A DNA stretch of 64,000 nt from Olsenella sp. An188 (GCF_002160255.1 NZ_NFKF01000002.1:186001-250000); one strand, 5' to 3'; shown: positions 16,289-24,696, numbered from the stretch's first letter. Translations and numbers: made by a program. Notes: a model not told the origin generated them from the letters alone.

Positions 16289-16777
16289 ATGCTCGACAAG
16301 CGCTCCACGCTTGATTTGCTCGAGCGCGAGGGCGTAGCCTTCGAGCTCGCCGAGCACCCGGCGGTCTTCACCGTCGAGCAGGCCCGGCAGGCAAAGATTC
16401 CGTTTGCCGCATACGGCGCCAAGAACCTCTTCCTGCGCGACGACCGACACCGAGCCCACTACCTCGTCTGCCTCCCGGACGAGAAGCGCGTCTCGCTCCG
16501 CGAGGTCCAGGAGCGCATCGGCTCCCGCAGGCTCTCCTTTGCCTCTGGGACGGACCTCGCCGGGCTTCTCGGGCTCACTCCCGGGTCGGTCACGCCCCTT
16601 GGCGCCCTCAACGACACCTCGCACCGGGTCGAGATCATCCTCGACGAGGGGCTCGTCGATCGCGGGAGCGTCGCCGTGCACCCCTGCGACAACACCGCGA
16701 CCGTCCTTCTCGCCGCGCAAGACCTCATCGACCTGCTTGGGCGTCACGACATCCCGGTTCGCGTTATTCGGTTGTAG
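16289..16777 (+). CDS. YbaK/ProX-type aminoacyl-tRNA deacylase
   Basis: A 162-residue protein of the YbaK/prolyl-tRNA-deacylase family, which frees tRNAs that carry the wrong amino acid (typically Ala- or Cys-tRNA(Pro)). Motifs are FELAEHPAVFTVEQA near the start, the conserved Lys in AKNLFLRD, and C-terminal GSVTPLGALND and VAVHPCDNTATVLL. The PrdX/ProX branch matches better than YbaK proper because of the EHPAV(F)TVE opening. The ATG at 16289 follows GGGAGGG by six bases; the TTG at 16283 is not needed. It is convergent with the DUF1016 remnant. Confidence 0.9.
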   Translation: MLDKRSTLDLLEREGVAFELAEHPAVFTVEQARQAKIPFAAYGAKNLFLRDDRHRAHYLVCLPDEKRVSLREVQERIGSRRLSFASGTDLAGLLGLTPGSVTPLGALNDTSHRVEIILDEGLVDRGSVAVHPCDNTATVLLAAQDLIDLLGRHDIPVRVIRL

Positions 16778-16782
16778 TGACA

Positions 16783-16813
16783 GGTCATGGGCGGCGGCCT
16801 GCCGCCCACGACC
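16783..16813. terminator. hairpin after YbaK-type gene
   Basis: Arms 16783-16795 and 16801-16813 pair with a single mismatch around a GGCCT loop (core TGGGCGGC with GCCGCCCA). The hairpin sits between convergent genes and ends 11 bases before the decayed DUF1016 gene. There is no strong U-run. Confidence 0.55.
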
Positions 16814-16823
16814 CAAGCGGCCT

Positions 16824-17469
16824 CTACTCCTCCCCTCTTTCCGCCCTCGCCTCAATCACTGCCCGACGCGTGGGCTCAAGCGCGTTTGTCAGCTCTTCCT
16901 CGGTGGGCATACAGGTCACTAGGGATCCTTGATGAAGTCGTCCGCTGGCGTAGCCGGCTCGGTACGCTGGATCTCCGCCCTGATCGCATCGCGCTTCTCG
17001 CTCTTGGTGGAGAGCAGGCGCTCCCGGTAGAACGTCGCGATCTGATGGTCAAGCTGCCGCACCGTCCAGCGTTCCTCAGCCGCAGCGTTCATGTAGAACT
17101 CGCGCTGCTCCCTATCGGGGATGCGCATGAGGCGCCGGTAGTGGGACCAGCTCAATTCTTGACGCAGCGTGTCAAGAATTGGGAACGCACGGTAAAACTT
17201 CCTCATGTTGGTCAGATTGGTGTAATCGAACCCCTTCCCATACTCAGCCGTCAGGCGCTCGGCGAGATACTCGACCAGGTGCTTTCCGTACTCGGCGCGC
17301 TCGCCCGTGGCCTCCACTATCTGGCGGCCAATCTCCCAGTACGCCTCGACCATCGCGCTGTTACGGCACGCTCGACCTTGCCGCGAGCCACCTCGAGCGT
17401 CTCGCGCACAGACGAATAGACCTTCTCTTCCCGTTGGGAATCCACGTGCTCAATAGGCTTTTGAGCCAT
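16824..17469 (-). pseudogene. decayed DUF1016 (YhcG-type PDDEXK nuclease) gene
   Basis: The N-terminal domain of a DUF1016 protein is readable in two frames. The first starts at 17469 (MAQKPIEHVDSQREEKVYSS, then VRETLEVARGKVERAV). Loss of one base near 17362 shifts it, and the second frame continues as MVEAYWEIGRQIVEATGERA and on to ADDFIKDP, where a TAG stops it at 16919. Directly after that stop, in another frame, is MPTEEELTNALEPTRRAV ending at 16824, which looks like the extreme C-terminus of the same family (YLPTEEEL). So the PDDEXK nuclease core between them appears deleted. Intact members have ~330-370 residues. The family often travels with restriction or defence genes; none is left here. 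Confidence 0.8.
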
Positions 17470-17641
17470 AACGAAGCCCCCGTTTCACTCACGGTCAAAA
17501 CAACCCTTGCGTGTGAGCTCCGGACTTTGCGGGTGCCGGAAAAGCGGGTGCGCCGCCCGCCCGAGGTCAGCCAGTGTGAGCAGTCCCTGCTACCCCTACC
17601 CACCCGTCGGCACGTACCATTGGGGGCCTCCGTGCCGGCTC

Positions 17642-17670
17642 TTGCTTGACCTTGTACCTTGCGCTACAGT
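17642..17670 (+). promoter_or_regulatory. putative sigma-A-type promoter for the GNAT gene
   Basis: TTGCTT (17642-17647) and TACAGT (17665-17670) are separated by 17 bases, upstream of the GNAT gene at 17725. The surrounding 17470-17724 region is lower in GC than its flanks. Apart from the small hairpin CCGT-N7-ACGG near 17490 and a GC-rich hairpin near 17550, I see nothing else in it. Confidence 0.45.
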
Positions 17671-17724
17671 CTATCACAAACAAGAACATGTGTTTCGATA
17701 AATCCGAACTTTATTGGAGGCCGC

Positions 17725-18210
17725 ATGCCGCACTCCTGCCACGCCCGCACGCTCACGGAGGCAGACCTCCCGTCCACCCTTGCCCTCTGCGAGTCCAACC
17801 CACGCTACTACCAGCACTTTGGCGAGCCTCCCACGCTCGAGAACCTCGCCGACTCCATGCGCGCGCTCCCGCCCGGCTGCACGCCAAACCAGAAGAGCTT
17901 CCTGGGCTTCTTCGACGCCGATGAGCTCGTGGCGATTCTCGACCTCGTGCGCGGCTACCCGGACGAGGGCTGCGCTTACGTCGGCCTCTTCATGGTGGCA
18001 GCCAGCCGGCAGGGCCGCGGCCTCGGCACGGCCCTCGTCGAGCATGTCCTTGACGGCCTCCGGGACCAGGGCTTTTCTCGCGTGCGCCTGGCCTACATCG
18101 AGGGCAACGACCAGGCTCGCTCATTCTGGCTCGCCCGCGGCTTCCATCCCGCGGGAGACCCCGTGACCACCGACCGCTACGTCGCCGTCCCTCTCGAGCG
18201 CGCTCTGTAG
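17725..18210 (+). CDS. GNAT-family N-acetyltransferase
   Basis: A 161-residue acetyltransferase with the acetyl-CoA binding motif RQGRGLGTALVEHVL (residues ~92-106) and a C-terminal IEGNDQARSFWLARGFHP typical of motif B. The start at MPHSCHARTL is supported by GGAGG five bases upstream; the frame extends further upstream but without family similarity. The N-terminal half includes LALCESNPRYYQHF and LPPGCTPNQKSFLGF, which I associate with Firmicute GNATs of unknown substrate. It stands alone after the decayed DUF1016 gene and is convergent with the DUF5655 gene. Confidence 0.87.
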   Translation: MPHSCHARTLTEADLPSTLALCESNPRYYQHFGEPPTLENLADSMRALPPGCTPNQKSFLGFFDADELVAILDLVRGYPDEGCAYVGLFMVAASRQGRGLGTALVEHVLDGLRDQGFSRVRLAYIEGNDQARSFWLARGFHPAGDPVTTDRYVAVPLERAL

Positions 18211-18251
18211 AGTGGGAACGCGCCCCGATTCACATAAAGCCCGAGGTTCCC

Positions 18252-18653
18252 TCAGGAGCAACCGCAGCGACGCTTGGCCGGCGAGAACTGGTGGGACTCC
18301 TCGATCCAGCCCATGAGCTCGCCGTCCACGTCCTCCGGGCGCTCCACCAGCACGTGGTGCGTCCAGCGCGCCGGGTAGGGCTCCGTCGCCACGGCGATGC
18401 GCGGCGACTCCTTGCGATACGCCAGCCCAAACGTCACCACGAGGCAGCGCTCCGGCCAGCCGCGCCGCCGCCTCACCGGAAGCGACGCCCACGCAAAGCC
18501 AAACCGGTCCGTGAACGTCACCTGGGTCCTCTGCACGCGCACGTCGACGTCGCCGCACGTCTCGTTGATGCGGTCCTCCAGCGCGTGATAGACCGGCAGC
18601 ACGTCGGGCATCGCCGAGAAGAGCCGCGCGAGCTCGGCCTCATCCGCGTACAT
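18252..18653 (-). CDS. DUF5655 domain protein
   Basis: A 133-residue protein matching the DUF5655 family: central VTFTDRFGFAWASLP, then ERCLVVTFGLAYRKESPRI, PYPARWTHHVLVE and a C-terminal DGELMGWIEESHQF. The family has no settled function that I know of; DUF5655 domains are found alone or joined to transport/binding domains. The C-terminus here ends in a short Cys-containing tail (KRRCGCS). The start is placed at MYADEAELARL. A perfect 27-bp palindrome of the dispersed motif lies 25 bases upstream and may end the neighbouring transcript. Confidence 0.75.
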   Translation of the reverse strand: MYADEAELARLFSAMPDVLPVYHALEDRINETCGDVDVRVQRTQVTFTDRFGFAWASLPVRRRRGWPERCLVVTFGLAYRKESPRIAVATEPYPARWTHHVLVERPEDVDGELMGWIEESHQFSPAKRRCGCS

Positions 18654-18677
18654 GGCTGCCCCCCGTCCCAGACGCAA

Positions 18678-18704
18678 GGTCCTTCTCGCCAGGCGAGAAG
18701 GACC
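18678..18704. repeat. perfect palindrome of the dispersed motif
   Basis: GGTCCTTCTCGCC (18678-18690) and GGCGAGAAGGACC (18692-18704) are exact complements around a single A. Each arm is one copy of the dispersed motif plus flanking base. It lies in the 123-base gap between prfC and the DUF5655 gene, both on the minus strand, where a terminator for prfC would be expected; a CTTTG follows on the plus side. Confidence 0.85.
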
Positions 18705-18776
18705 CTTTGCTCGTGCATAAGTCGAAGTTCCCGACGCGGCGGCCGGCGCGACGCCCCGGCGCGGCCCGTCGCGCGC

Positions 18777-20390
18777 CTAGAACGTCACGTTGCCGAACTC
18801 GGAGAGGCGCAGCTCCGGGTTGTGCTCGATCGCCCAGTCGAGGTTCCACGGGCTCGTGAACAGCAGCAGGCGCTCGCCACGCATGTTCTCCACGCGCAGC
18901 GTCTCGCGCGTGAGGTTGAGGGTGCGCACGTCGAGCTCGTCGGGCGGGTTCTCCACCCAGCGGACCTCGTTGTAGGGAAGCGCCTGGCGGTAGACCTCCA
19001 CGTGGTACTCGCTCTTGAGCCGCTGCTCGAGCACCTCGAACTGCAGCACGCCCACCACGCCCACGATCACGCTCTCCATGCCGGCGCCGAGCTCGCGGAA
19101 GATCTGCACGGCGCCCTCCTGGGCGAGCTCCTCCATGCCCTTCACGAACTGCTTGCGCTTGAGCGTGTCCACCTGGCTGATACGCGCGAAGTGCTCCGGC
19201 GCGAACGTGGGGATGCCCGCGTAGCGGACGCGCTTGCCCGGCGTGCAGAGCGTGTCGCCGATCGAGAAGATCCCCGGGTCGAAGAGGCCCACGATGTCGC
19301 CGGCAAAGGCCTCGTCGACCGTGGCGCGGTCGTCGGCCATCATCGCCGTGCCCGTGGCGAGCTTGACCTTGCGCTCGCCCTGCACGTGCCAGGCGTCCAT
19401 GCCGCGCTCGAACTTGCCCGAGCAGATGCGCAGAAACGCGATGCGGTCGCGGTGGTTCCTGTCCATGTTGGCCTGGATCTTGAAGACGAAGCCCGAGAAG
19501 ACGTCGCTCGCGGGGTCCACGAGCTCGCCCGTCTCGGCGTCGACGTGCGCGGAGGGCGCCGGAGCCAGGCGCAGGAAGTCGCGCAGGAAGGGCTCCACGC
19601 CGAAGTTGGTGAGCGCCGAGCCAAAGAACACCGGGCTGAGCTTGCCGGTGCGGACGGCCTCGAGGTCGAACTCGTGGTCGGCGCCGTCGAGCAGCTCGAT
19701 GTCGTCCATGAGGTTGCGGTGGTTCTCCTCGCCAACAAGCTCGTCGAGCGCCGGGTCGCCGAGCTCGGCCTCGACCTCCTCCACGCGCTTGGTGGCGTTG
19801 GCGCGGCCGTCCCCCTCGAAGGCGAGCACGTGGCGGCTCGCGCGGTCAAAGACACCGCGGAAGGTGCGACCGTTGCCGATCGGCCAGTTCATGGGGTAGG
19901 TCCCGATGCCGAGCACGCTCTCGATCTCCTCCATGAGGTCGAAGGGGTCGCGCGTCTCGTGGTCGAGCTTGTTGACGAAGGTGAAGATGGGGATGCCGCG
20001 CAGCGCGCACACCTTGAAGAGCTTGACCGTCTGCGCCTCCACGCCCTTGGCACCGTCGATCACCATGACCGCGGCGTCGGCGGCCATGAGCGTGCGGTAG
20101 GTGTCCTCGGAGAAGTCCTGGTGGCCGGGGGTGTCCAGGATGTTCACGCAGTGGCCCTCGTAGGTAAACTGCAGCACCGACGACGTCACGGAGATACCGC
20201 GCTGCTTCTCGATGTCCATCCAGTCGGACACCGCGTGCTTGGCGCTGCTCTTTCCCTTGACCGAGCCGGCCGTCTGGATGCTGCCGGTGTAGAGCAGCAG
20301 CTTCTCGGTGAGCGTGGTCTTGCCCGCGTCCGGGTGCGAGATGATGGCGAACGTTCGCCGAGAGGAGATCTCCTCAGCGAGGCTTGGCAT
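18777..20390 (-). CDS. prfC: peptide chain release factor 3
   Basis: RF3 is a GTPase that recycles class I release factors from the ribosome after peptide release. The 537-residue protein has G1 SHPDAGKTTLTEKLL, G2 region QRGISVTSS, G3 DTPGHQDF, G4 NKLD and the RF3-type insertion KGKSSAKHAVSDW following the P-loop. Elongation-factor-like domains 2 and 3 follow. The length matches the usual ~530. A TACAAT on the minus strand (20426-20431) about 35 bases upstream of the ATG is a likely -10. Downstream is the palindrome at 18678-18704. Confidence 0.97.
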   Translation of the reverse strand: MPSLAEEISSRRTFAIISHPDAGKTTLTEKLLLYTGSIQTAGSVKGKSSAKHAVSDWMDIEKQRGISVTSSVLQFTYEGHCVNILDTPGHQDFSEDTYRTLMAADAAVMVIDGAKGVEAQTVKLFKVCALRGIPIFTFVNKLDHETRDPFDLMEEIESVLGIGTYPMNWPIGNGRTFRGVFDRASRHVLAFEGDGRANATKRVEEVEAELGDPALDELVGEENHRNLMDDIELLDGADHEFDLEAVRTGKLSPVFFGSALTNFGVEPFLRDFLRLAPAPSAHVDAETGELVDPASDVFSGFVFKIQANMDRNHRDRIAFLRICSGKFERGMDAWHVQGERKVKLATGTAMMADDRATVDEAFAGDIVGLFDPGIFSIGDTLCTPGKRVRYAGIPTFAPEHFARISQVDTLKRKQFVKGMEELAQEGAVQIFRELGAGMESVIVGVVGVLQFEVLEQRLKSEYHVEVYRQALPYNEVRWVENPPDELDVRTLNLTRETLRVENMRGERLLLFTSPWNLDWAIEHNPELRLSEFGNVTF

Positions 20391-20478
20391 GGGCTTCCTC
20401 CGTTGCAGACGTCTTGAGCCCAGCCATTGTAGCGAAAAGCCGAGAAGAACCGCGCACTTCTCGCCCGCGCGTGGCTTT

Positions 20479-20590
20479 GATACGCACTCGACTGCGTATC
20501 AACTTCCCTAGGTCGAGGCGGGGCCGCGCACCCACCTGGCCTTTCTTCTCGCTTAGAGGATTTATTACACACTCCACTGCGTACCAACTT
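20479..20590. repeat. pair of imperfect 27-bp direct repeats containing a dyad
   Basis: The first copy (20479-20505) begins with a perfect dyad GATACGCA-CTCGAC-TGCGTATC followed by AACTT. The second (20564-20590) keeps 22 of 27 positions and ends CACTGCGTACCAACTT. Both are preceded by a TTCTCGC half-motif at a similar distance, so the similarity extends over almost 50 bases. They lie between the divergent prfC and lipoprotein genes; the second copy overlaps where the -35 of the lipoprotein promoter (TATACT at 20602-20607) should be. This looks like a two-site operator or a decayed duplicated element. Confidence 0.6.
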
Positions 20591-20647
20591 CTGCCCATGG
20601 ATATACTGAGAAGGACCTCGCGTCCGCGCCAGCCCAAAGGAGCTGCC

Positions 20648-21145
20648 ATGTTTCGTCGGAGCGCCGCCCTTGTCCTCGCCGCCATGCTGTCCCTCTCCCT
20701 GGCGGGCTGCTTTGGGCTGGAACGGATCGGCGACGCCGTGGACGCGGCCACGGACCTCGCCGACCGGGCGACCGAGGCGGCAGACGCGCTCTCGAGCGTC
20801 GAGTGGGGCAAGCTGAGCCGCGCCGTCGTACGCGACGCGGCGTCCAGCGAGAAGATCGCCGAGGTCACGGACCAGTCCGCCATCGGGTCCGCCTTCACGG
20901 GGCTCTCCGGGGAGTGCGGGCTCGCAGCGACGCCCGACGCCGCGGAAGAGTACGTGATCGAGGTCTGGCAGCCCACCACGGCCACGGTCGCAAACGGCGG
21001 CGACACCGAGGAGATCCAGGTGCTCGAGGTCATCACCTACGAGGGCTCGGACGTGGTCACGCTCGAGGTGACGCCCGTCGGCCTCACGCTCACGCTCGAC
21101 GCGCCCGCCGGCGCCGCCGACGACCTGCGCGCGCTCGCGGGCTAG
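20648..21145 (+). CDS. small lipoprotein, function unknown
   Basis: A 165-residue predicted lipoprotein: a short positive N-terminus, hydrophobic segment ALVLAAMLSLSL and lipobox LAGC (Cys ~21). The mature part starts with an amphipathic helical stretch (DAVDAATDLADRATEAADAL) followed by a likely beta-rich region. No family is recognised. AAGGAG precedes the ATG by seven bases. The gene has its own promoter region with TATACT and the 27-bp repeats described separately, and it ends 13 bases from the convergent ABC exporter remnant. Confidence 0.75.
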   Translation: MFRRSAALVLAAMLSLSLAGCFGLERIGDAVDAATDLADRATEAADALSSVEWGKLSRAVVRDAASSEKIAEVTDQSAIGSAFTGLSGECGLAATPDAAEEYVIEVWQPTTATVANGGDTEEIQVLEVITYEGSDVVTLEVTPVGLTLTLDAPAGAADDLRALAG

Positions 21146-21158
21146 CTGCGGCAAGGCG

Positions 21159-22019
21159 CTACGCGCCGGCGGCCAGCAGGACGATGGCCAGGCACCTGCC
21201 CACGCCGACGGCACCCTCGGAGAGCTGCCAGAGCGCGACGCCCATGCCCGCCGCCGCCCCGCCGTACGCCACGAGGTCCATGATCGTGATGGAGTTGAGC
21301 TGCATCGTGAGCACGCGCATGGTGATGCGCCGGAACTTCTCGGCCTGCTCGTTCATCTCGGCCTGCTTGAAGTCGTCGGCCTGGTAGATCTTGAGGGTGG
21401 TGAGGCCCTGGAGGTTCTCGAGGAAGGTGTCGCCGAGCTCGGTGTACTGGCCCCAGTAGCGGCCGAGGAGCCTCTTGGCCCAGGTCTGGACCGCGGCGAT
21501 GGACACCGGGATGAGCGGCACGCACACGAGCAGCACCACCGCGGCCGGCACGCTGACGAAGGCGAGGGCCACGAAGAGGGTGAGCGGCGCGAGCAGGGCG
21601 TAGAAGAGCTGCGGGAGGTAGGCGCCGAAGTAGGTCTCAAGCTGGTCGACGCCCTCAACGGCCACCTGCACCACCTCCGAGGTCATCGCCCGCTCGCGGT
21701 AGCCGGGGCCCAGGCGCAGCAGCTTCTCGTAGATGAGGTGGCGCAGCCGGGCCTTGACGGCGCGGCTCGAGAGGTGGCTCGCGCGGGCGGAGCCGACGGT
21801 GCAGGCCGCGCGGACGACGACCGAGGCAGCCGCCGCGACGGCCGCCGCGACGAGGTCCCCCGCCGTGGCGCGCCCGAGCCAGAGCGCCTCGAGCAGGCGG
21901 CAGAACGCGAGGATCATGGCCATGTTGGCGAGAAGCGCCACCCACTGGCACGCCACGCCCGCCGCGACGTGCCTTCTGCTCTCCGGCACGGTGCCGACGA
22001 GCCGTCTGTCTATCATCAT
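21159..22019 (-). pseudogene. ABC exporter remnant: transmembrane half without ATPase domain
   Basis: The 286-residue product is the membrane domain of a CydC/CydD-like ABC exporter: MMIDRRLVGTVPESRRHVA, several membrane helices, the intracellular-loop segment RAMTSEVVQVAVEGVDQLETYFGAYLPQ, and ENLQGLTTLKIYQADDFKQAEM. A full half-transporter continues for another ~280 residues with Walker A, LSGGQ and Walker B. Here the frame ends at LAIVLLAAGA, in the middle of the last helices, and the convergent lipoprotein gene begins 13 bases later. The missing ATPase suggests a deletion remnant. The start is well supported by GGGAGAGGG, so it may still be translated. Confidence 0.8.
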
Positions 22020-22054
22020 GAACGGTGTCCCTCTCCCGCCGTCCGAACGTCATT

Positions 22055-22093
22055 GGTTAGCCATAGTAAACTATTTTCGGACTTCCGTTAGCC
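22055..22093 (-). promoter_or_regulatory. AT-rich promoter/operator region of exporter remnant
   Basis: This short AT-rich patch carries a perfect dyad ATAGT-AA-ACTAT (22063-22074) flanked by two direct copies of GTTAGCC (within 22055-22062 and 22086-22093). On the minus strand TACTAT (22063-22068) could be the -10 of the exporter remnant. The symmetry suggests a repressor site; the regulator is unknown. Confidence 0.4.
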
Positions 22094-22285
22094 GAGATTA
22101 ACTTTTCCGCACGGGCGGGCGCGGGGACGGTCGGCGCGGGAGGGACAAGGGCGGACGGCGGCGCCGGCGACAAGGACCAGGATGCCGCCCGGCCCTGCGG
22201 TTCTTCTCGCCGAGGACGCGTCGTGACTAGCCGAACACCCCCGGGGGTAGGATAAGAGCCACACCCAAGCCCGTAAGGAGCGGCC

Positions 22286-23512
22286 ATGAACGACGCCCCG
22301 TCCCCCACCGAGTCCTCAGCCAAGACCAGGAAGATCCCCCTGCTGCTCAAGCTCTACGCCGTCTACTGCCTCGTCACGGCGGGCGTCATCCTCGTCCTGA
22401 TGGGGCTCATCCTGGTCCCGCTCGTGCGCTACGGCGTCGACCTCTTCCGCGAGAGCCACGACGTCACCCTCGCGATGTCCCTCACGGTCGTGGAGGTGGT
22501 GAACCTGCTGGTCGGGGCGGTGGGCTACGTCGCCTTCGGCGTGCTCACGCTGCGCGACCGCCGCCGCCACGTCGCCCAGATCGCCTACGGCCTCGTCGCG
22601 GTCAACGTGGTGGGCATCCTGCTCGAGATCATGGTCCACGGCTTTGGCCCCAATCTCATCTACGCCGGGGTGCGCCTCGTCATCCTCCTCGTCATCGCCA
22701 CCACCATAGACCCGACGCTCGTGAGCGAGCGAAGGCTCCAGCGCCGCCTGCGCGACATGGAGACCGAGGAGGAGGCCGAGGCCGGCACCCTCGGGCGCGC
22801 CAAGGGAGACCGCGGGTTCATCGAGCTCGACTTCTTCAACCTGTTCTGGGTGTTCGTGGTCTGCAGCGTGCTCGGCCTCATCATCGAGGTCGTCTTCCAC
22901 ATGGTCGTGGTCGACCCGGGCCACTACCAGGACCGCGCCGGCCTGCTCTTCGGGCCCTTCTCGCCCATCTACGGCTGCGGGGCCGTGCTCATGACCGTCG
23001 CGCTCAACCGCTTCTACAAGGCAAGCCCCGTCGTCATCTTCCTCGTGGCCGCCGTGATCGGGGGGCTCTTCGAGGCGGCGGTCTCCTGGTTCATGCAGGT
23101 GGGCTTTGGCGCCGTGGCCTGGGACTACTCCGGCGCCACGATCTTCGGCCTCTTCCCCGACCCCGTCGCCGAGCTCATGGGCGGCCGCACGAGCACGCAG
23201 TTCATGTGCATGTGGGGCGCGCTCGGGCTCGTGTGGATCAGGCTCTGCCTCCCGTGGCTGCTGCGCCTCATCAACCTCATCCCGTGGAAGGCCCGCTACT
23301 CGTTCACGACCGTCTGCGCCGCGCTCATGCTCGTGAACGCCGTCATGACGATGCAGGCCCTCGAGTGCTGGTACCAGCGCGAGAGCGGCATGCAGCCGAC
23401 CCTGCCGATCGAGCAGTTCTACGCGCGCAACTTCGACGACGCCTACATGGCCAACCGCTTCCAGTCCATGACGATCACGCCCGAGAACTCCGCGCGCGTC
23501 CCCAACTCCTAG
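22286..23512 (+). CDS. putative ABC-transporter permease-like membrane protein (CmpB family)
   Basis: A 408-residue multi-span membrane protein. The N-terminal half has about four hydrophobic helices (for example LYAVYCLVTAGVILVLMGL). After a charged linker (residues ~148-176) the second half has FFNLFWVFVVCSVLGLIIEVV, GLLFGPFSPIYGCGAVLMTVAL and SWFMQVGFGAVAWDYSG, which are hallmarks of the 'putative ABC-transporter type IV' (CmpB) family. The role of that family is not established. The ATG is preceded by AAGGAG and a -10-like TAGGAT near 22248. It is a single gene ending in a zone of stacked inverted repeats. Confidence 0.8.
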   Translation: MNDAPSPTESSAKTRKIPLLLKLYAVYCLVTAGVILVLMGLILVPLVRYGVDLFRESHDVTLAMSLTVVEVVNLLVGAVGYVAFGVLTLRDRRRHVAQIAYGLVAVNVVGILLEIMVHGFGPNLIYAGVRLVILLVIATTIDPTLVSERRLQRRLRDMETEEEAEAGTLGRAKGDRGFIELDFFNLFWVFVVCSVLGLIIEVVFHMVVVDPGHYQDRAGLLFGPFSPIYGCGAVLMTVALNRFYKASPVVIFLVAAVIGGLFEAAVSWFMQVGFGAVAWDYSGATIFGLFPDPVAELMGGRTSTQFMCMWGALGLVWIRLCLPWLLRLINLIPWKARYSFTTVCAALMLVNAVMTMQALECWYQRESGMQPTLPIEQFYARNFDDAYMANRFQSMTITPENSARVPNS

Positions 23513-23524
23513 GCGGGAAGAAGC

Positions 23525-23569
23525 GCCTCTGCTCGCGGCACGGGGCCAGACACGCGCCCGAGCAGAGGC
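23525..23569. terminator. GC-rich inverted repeat after the membrane-protein gene
   Basis: GCCTCTGCTCG (23525-23535) pairs perfectly with CGAGCAGAGGC (23559-23569) around a 23-base loop. It starts 12 bases after the stop of the CmpB-like gene and is a likely transcript end, although no U-run follows. Confidence 0.55.
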
Positions 23570-23590
23570 CCCGCGCGCGCAAACCACGTG

Positions 23591-23744
23591 CGATTGGGTG
23601 GCATCTTTGATGTCACTTCTCGCCCTGCACGCTAATTTGGCCGGATGCTCACCGCCCACCAGCCAAAACGCGTAAAAAAGCCGGCGAGAAGAACGTCCGG
23701 ATGGCGCCCGTTCTTCTCGCCACATCAAACATGCCACCCAATCG
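23591..23744. repeat. 154-bp inverted-repeat element, copy A
   Basis: The 23-base ends, 23591-23613 (starting CGATTGGGTGGCATC) and 23722-23744 (ending GATGCCACCCAATCG-like), pair at all but one position. Inside are a motif copy at 23616-23624 and a perfect motif hairpin with arms 23683-23695 and 23709-23721. The element fills the gap between the convergent CmpB-like and lgt genes. A second element with the same ends but an unrelated interior lies at 44808-44959. The rest of the 23513-23858 gap holds the hairpin at 23525-23569 and otherwise nothing I recognise. Confidence 0.85.
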
Positions 23745-23858
23745 GGGGCGGTTTTGGGCAGATGAGGCCATCTGAAAGACGCGGGACGGCTCCGTGCGCC
23801 GCCCCACGTCCTCGTGACAGATCAGGTTCTTAATCTTGTGAGCCGGAGTGCGCCGCGC

Positions 23859-24680
23859 CTACTCCACGTAGCCGACCTGCGGGCGGCCCAGCCTGTGCGC
23901 GCCCACCAGGAGCGCCACGCCTATCACCACGAGCGGCAGGCTCAGGAGCTGGCCCATCGTGATCGGGCCGAAGAGGTATCCGAGCTGGGCGTCCGGCACG
24001 CGGACGAACTCCACGAGGATGCGGGCCACGCCGTAGAGCGTGAGGAAGGCGCCCATGAAGGTGCCCTGCGGGCGCGGCGGCACGCGGCGCGACATGACGT
24101 AGAGCACCGCGAAGATCACCAGGCCCTCGAGGATGGCCTCGTAGAGCTGGGAGGGGTGGCGATACACGGCGCCGCCCGTCTCGAACATGACGCCCCAGGG
24201 CAGGTCCGTCTCCTTGCCCCAGAGCTCGCCGTTCACGAAGTTGGCGCAGCGGCCGAAGAACAGGCCGATCGGCGCGCCGATCACCCCGAGGTCGCAGATC
24301 GTGGGGATGGAGATGTGGTACATCCGGCACACGATCGCCCCGCCCACGACGGCGCCCACGAGGCCGCCGTGGAAGCTCATGCCGCCCTCCCAGGTGGCGA
24401 AGATCTCGAGCGGGCTGGAGAGGGACTCGCCCGCCCCGTAGATGTAGAAGATCACGTAGAACAGGCGCGCGCCGATGATGATGCCAAAGACCACGCCGAT
24501 CACGATGGAGAAGACGTCGTCCACGCTAAGCCCGAGCTTCCAGCGCTTCTGGGTGCGGTACATCACCACGCCCGCGCAGATGAACCCAAGCAGGTAGGCG
24601 ATGCCGTACCAGCGCACGGTGAGCGGCCCCAGCGTGAAGGCCACCGGGTCGAGCGCGTGGTAGAGGTCGTTCAGGAACAC
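23859..24680 (-). CDS. lgt: prolipoprotein diacylglyceryl transferase
   Basis: Lgt is the membrane enzyme that moves a diacylglyceryl group from phosphatidylglycerol to the lipobox Cys of prolipoproteins; the window contains at least four predicted substrates. The 273-residue protein has about seven membrane helices, the GGMSFHGGLVGA motif and the family signature GRCANFVNGELWG, with HPSQLYEA near the C-terminal third. The GTG start is 16 bases after the NifU-like gene, whose transcript it probably shares. The only ribosome-binding-like sequence is the dispersed motif itself (GGCGAGAAG), so the exact start is less certain than the identity. Confidence 0.96.
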   Translation of the reverse strand: MFLNDLYHALDPVAFTLGPLTVRWYGIAYLLGFICAGVVMYRTQKRWKLGLSVDDVFSIVIGVVFGIIIGARLFYVIFYIYGAGESLSSPLEIFATWEGGMSFHGGLVGAVVGGAIVCRMYHISIPTICDLGVIGAPIGLFFGRCANFVNGELWGKETDLPWGVMFETGGAVYRHPSQLYEAILEGLVIFAVLYVMSRRVPPRPQGTFMGAFLTLYGVARILVEFVRVPDAQLGYLFGPITMGQLLSLPLVVIGVALLVGAHRLGRPQVGYVE

Positions 24681-24696
24681 GTGCTTCTCGCCTGGC

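Noticed and set aside
17470-17724. A tRNA or small RNA in the gap before the GNAT gene
   Set aside because: Small hairpins are present but no cloverleaf, no GGTTCGAATCC-like T-arm and no conserved structure could be found.
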